Below, one piece after another: positions 62,625 through 64,000 of a stretch of 64,000 nucleotides of DNA. This DNA is from Anniella stebbinsi (lineage: Eukaryota > Chordata > Lepidosauria > Squamata > Anniellidae): NCBI GenBank assembly GCA_029215795.1, contig JARDYH010000002.1, positions 15,989,001-16,053,000 on the forward strand, in the 5' to 3' direction. The translations under genes were made by a program, and so were the position numbers. The notes under the pieces were generated by a model, which had not been told where the DNA came from, made no database searches, and worked only from the letters and a program-made list of their open reading frames with translations. How positions within the stretch are numbered: position 1 is the stretch's first letter; each line of letters begins with the position of its first letter.

Positions 62625-62972
62625 TATTTATTTATTTATTTATTTATTACATTTGTATACCGCCCCATAGCCGAAGCTCTCTGGGCGGTTTACATAGGAT
62701 TAAAAACAATTAAAAACAATATACAAAAATTAAAACAGCAAAAACATACAACATACACACAATCTGTACATTTAAAAACCACTTCAACACTTCAAAAAAC
62801 TACAAAAACAAAACAAAACAAAACAAACCCAGGCTCCTCAGATATTGCCAAATGCCTGAGAGAAGAGGAAAGTCTTGACCTGGCGCCGAAAAGATAACAA
62901 TGTTGGCGCCAGGCGGGCCTCGTCGGGGAGATCGTTCCACAATTGGGGAGCCACCACAGAGAAAACCCTCTT
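62625..62972 (-). mobile_element. L2-like LINE 3' end with C-terminal coding remnant
   Basis: Plus strand: (TTTA)n, 'gtataccgccccatagccga', A-rich spacer, 'aggctcctcagatattgcca', 'aaagtcttgacctggcgccg' and 'cctcgtcggggagatcgttc'. On the minus strand this decodes, with a frame break, to a ...VVAPQLWNDLPDEAR...KTFLFSQ C-terminus plus tail. 5' truncated. Confidence 0.8.
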
Positions 62973-63088
62973 TTTAAAGACATATAACTAAATGCATCTC
63001 CCAATAATAACTTTTGTAACACATTCACATCCTTAACCAGCAGAACATCAGTGACCAACCCAAGGTCACCCAAGGAGCTTCATGGTTA

Positions 63089-63361
<273 letters not shown>

Positions 63362-63600
63362 CTAAGGCGAGAGAAAAAGGAAATGCATTTGTTATGCTTC
63401 CAAGAATGACTGAAAAGTATGCCTTGAAAGACAACACTTGAAATGGGAAGATAAAATAGTGATCTTGCATGGACCTTATTGAGCTTACCCAGTTCATAAC
63501 ATTACATCATATACTGCTTTTTAAAACAAATAGAAATGAGCACAGTTCACAATAAACATCATATTGGGCTGTACCACTTCAGACTGCAAGTGGGATCTCA
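63362..63600 (-). other. TCF4 intron, flank of the first exon in the window
   Basis: No further exon recognised. 'ggagaaaaaggaaatgcat' directly upstream of the exon gives a purine-rich plus strand, that is, a polypyrimidine tract on the transcript. Confidence 0.6.
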
Positions 63601-64000
63601 CATTTATTTATTTACTGCATTTTTATACCGCCCAATAGCCGAAGCTCTCTGGGCGGTTTACAAAAATGAAAACCGTCAAAACCATTCAAAATATAAAACA
63701 ACGGCAGAATAAAAACATAATTTAAAATAAAGTATAAAAGCACAACCAGGATAAAAATCGAGCAGCCATGCAGAAATTAATATGGATTTAAAATACAAAT
63801 TTAAACAGCAAGGTTAAAAATCAAACTGAAGAACTGTTAAAACACTGTGAAAATAAAAAGGGTTTTACCTGGCGTCTAAAGGAGTATAATGTAGACGCCA
63901 GGCGAACCTCTCTGGGGAGCTCATTTCACAGCCGGGTGCCACAGCAAAGAAGGCCCTCCTCCAGGTAGCCACCTGCCTCACTCCCTTTGGCAGGGGCTCA
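63601..64000 (-). mobile_element. L2-like LINE 3' end running off the window
   Basis: Plus strand: 'atttatttatttactgcatt', 'tttataccgcccaatagccg', 'aagctctctgggcggtttac', A-rich spacer, 'gttttacctggcgtctaaag', 'gcgaacctctctggggagct', 'ccgggtgccacagcaaagaa' and 'ggccctcctccaggtagcca'. The coding part on the minus strand matches the C-terminal segment seen at 62625-62972. It continues beyond base 64000. Confidence 0.8.

Noticed and set aside
63362..64000. Alternative first exon of the short TCF4-A isoform
   Set aside because: I looked for it upstream of the exon at 63256 on the minus strand; nothing resembling it appears and 63601-64000 is LINE sequence.

Overview
The window is vertebrate nuclear DNA, most likely from a squamate reptile (lizard-type genome). 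The only gene I can support is TCF4 (E2-2/ITF2, a class I bHLH 'E protein'). It lies on the minus strand and runs off both ends. Nine internal exons were placed by translating short minus-strand segments and checking splice sites and codon phase: 63256-63361, 57880-58013, 52606-52738, 46903-46970, 44745-44823, 37956-38032, 34466-34669, 2384-2519 and 1-119 (cut by the window edge). They total 1056 coding bases (352 codons), join in one frame without a stop, and cover the protein from upstream of activation domain 2 to just before the bHLH. The N-terminal activation domain, the nuclear localisation signal, the bHLH and all promoters lie outside. The gene looks intact.

More than 98% of the window is intron, including one of about 32 kb (2520-34465). 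The introns are full of transposable elements typical of squamates: a Sauria-type tRNA SINE with a LINE-like tail (13032-13303), another tRNA-derived SINE family (always antisense here), CR1 LINE 3' ends (the largest at 31492-32645), an L2-clade LINE with endonuclease and reverse transcriptase (38500-41400) plus many L2 3' tails, and several non-autonomous DNA-transposon families present in 2 to 4 copies each. Target-site duplications (TSDs) identify some: 8 bp, hAT-type, at 4028-4459, 14066-14491 and 30718-31037; 3 bp TTA, Harbinger-type, at 48356-48710.

The most unusual object is a 529-bp insertion at 13454-13982, bounded by a 13-bp TSD. It contains an inverted repeat of two 170-bp arms. 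The outer end of each arm carries a sequence that folds as a hammerhead-ribozyme-like motif, of the kind known from Penelope-like retroelements. It sits inside a hAT-type MITE that also holds a second copy of its own family, which in turn holds an L2-tail-like insert. Other structured DNA includes a Harbinger-type MITE inside another palindromic element (48284-48815), tandem repeats of about 290 bp and about 150 bp at 55.0-56.8 kb, and four copies of one 220-bp palindromic MITE in this single gene. A repeat-poor stretch at about 17.2-22.1 kb in the large intron is the best place to look for conserved regulatory sequence.
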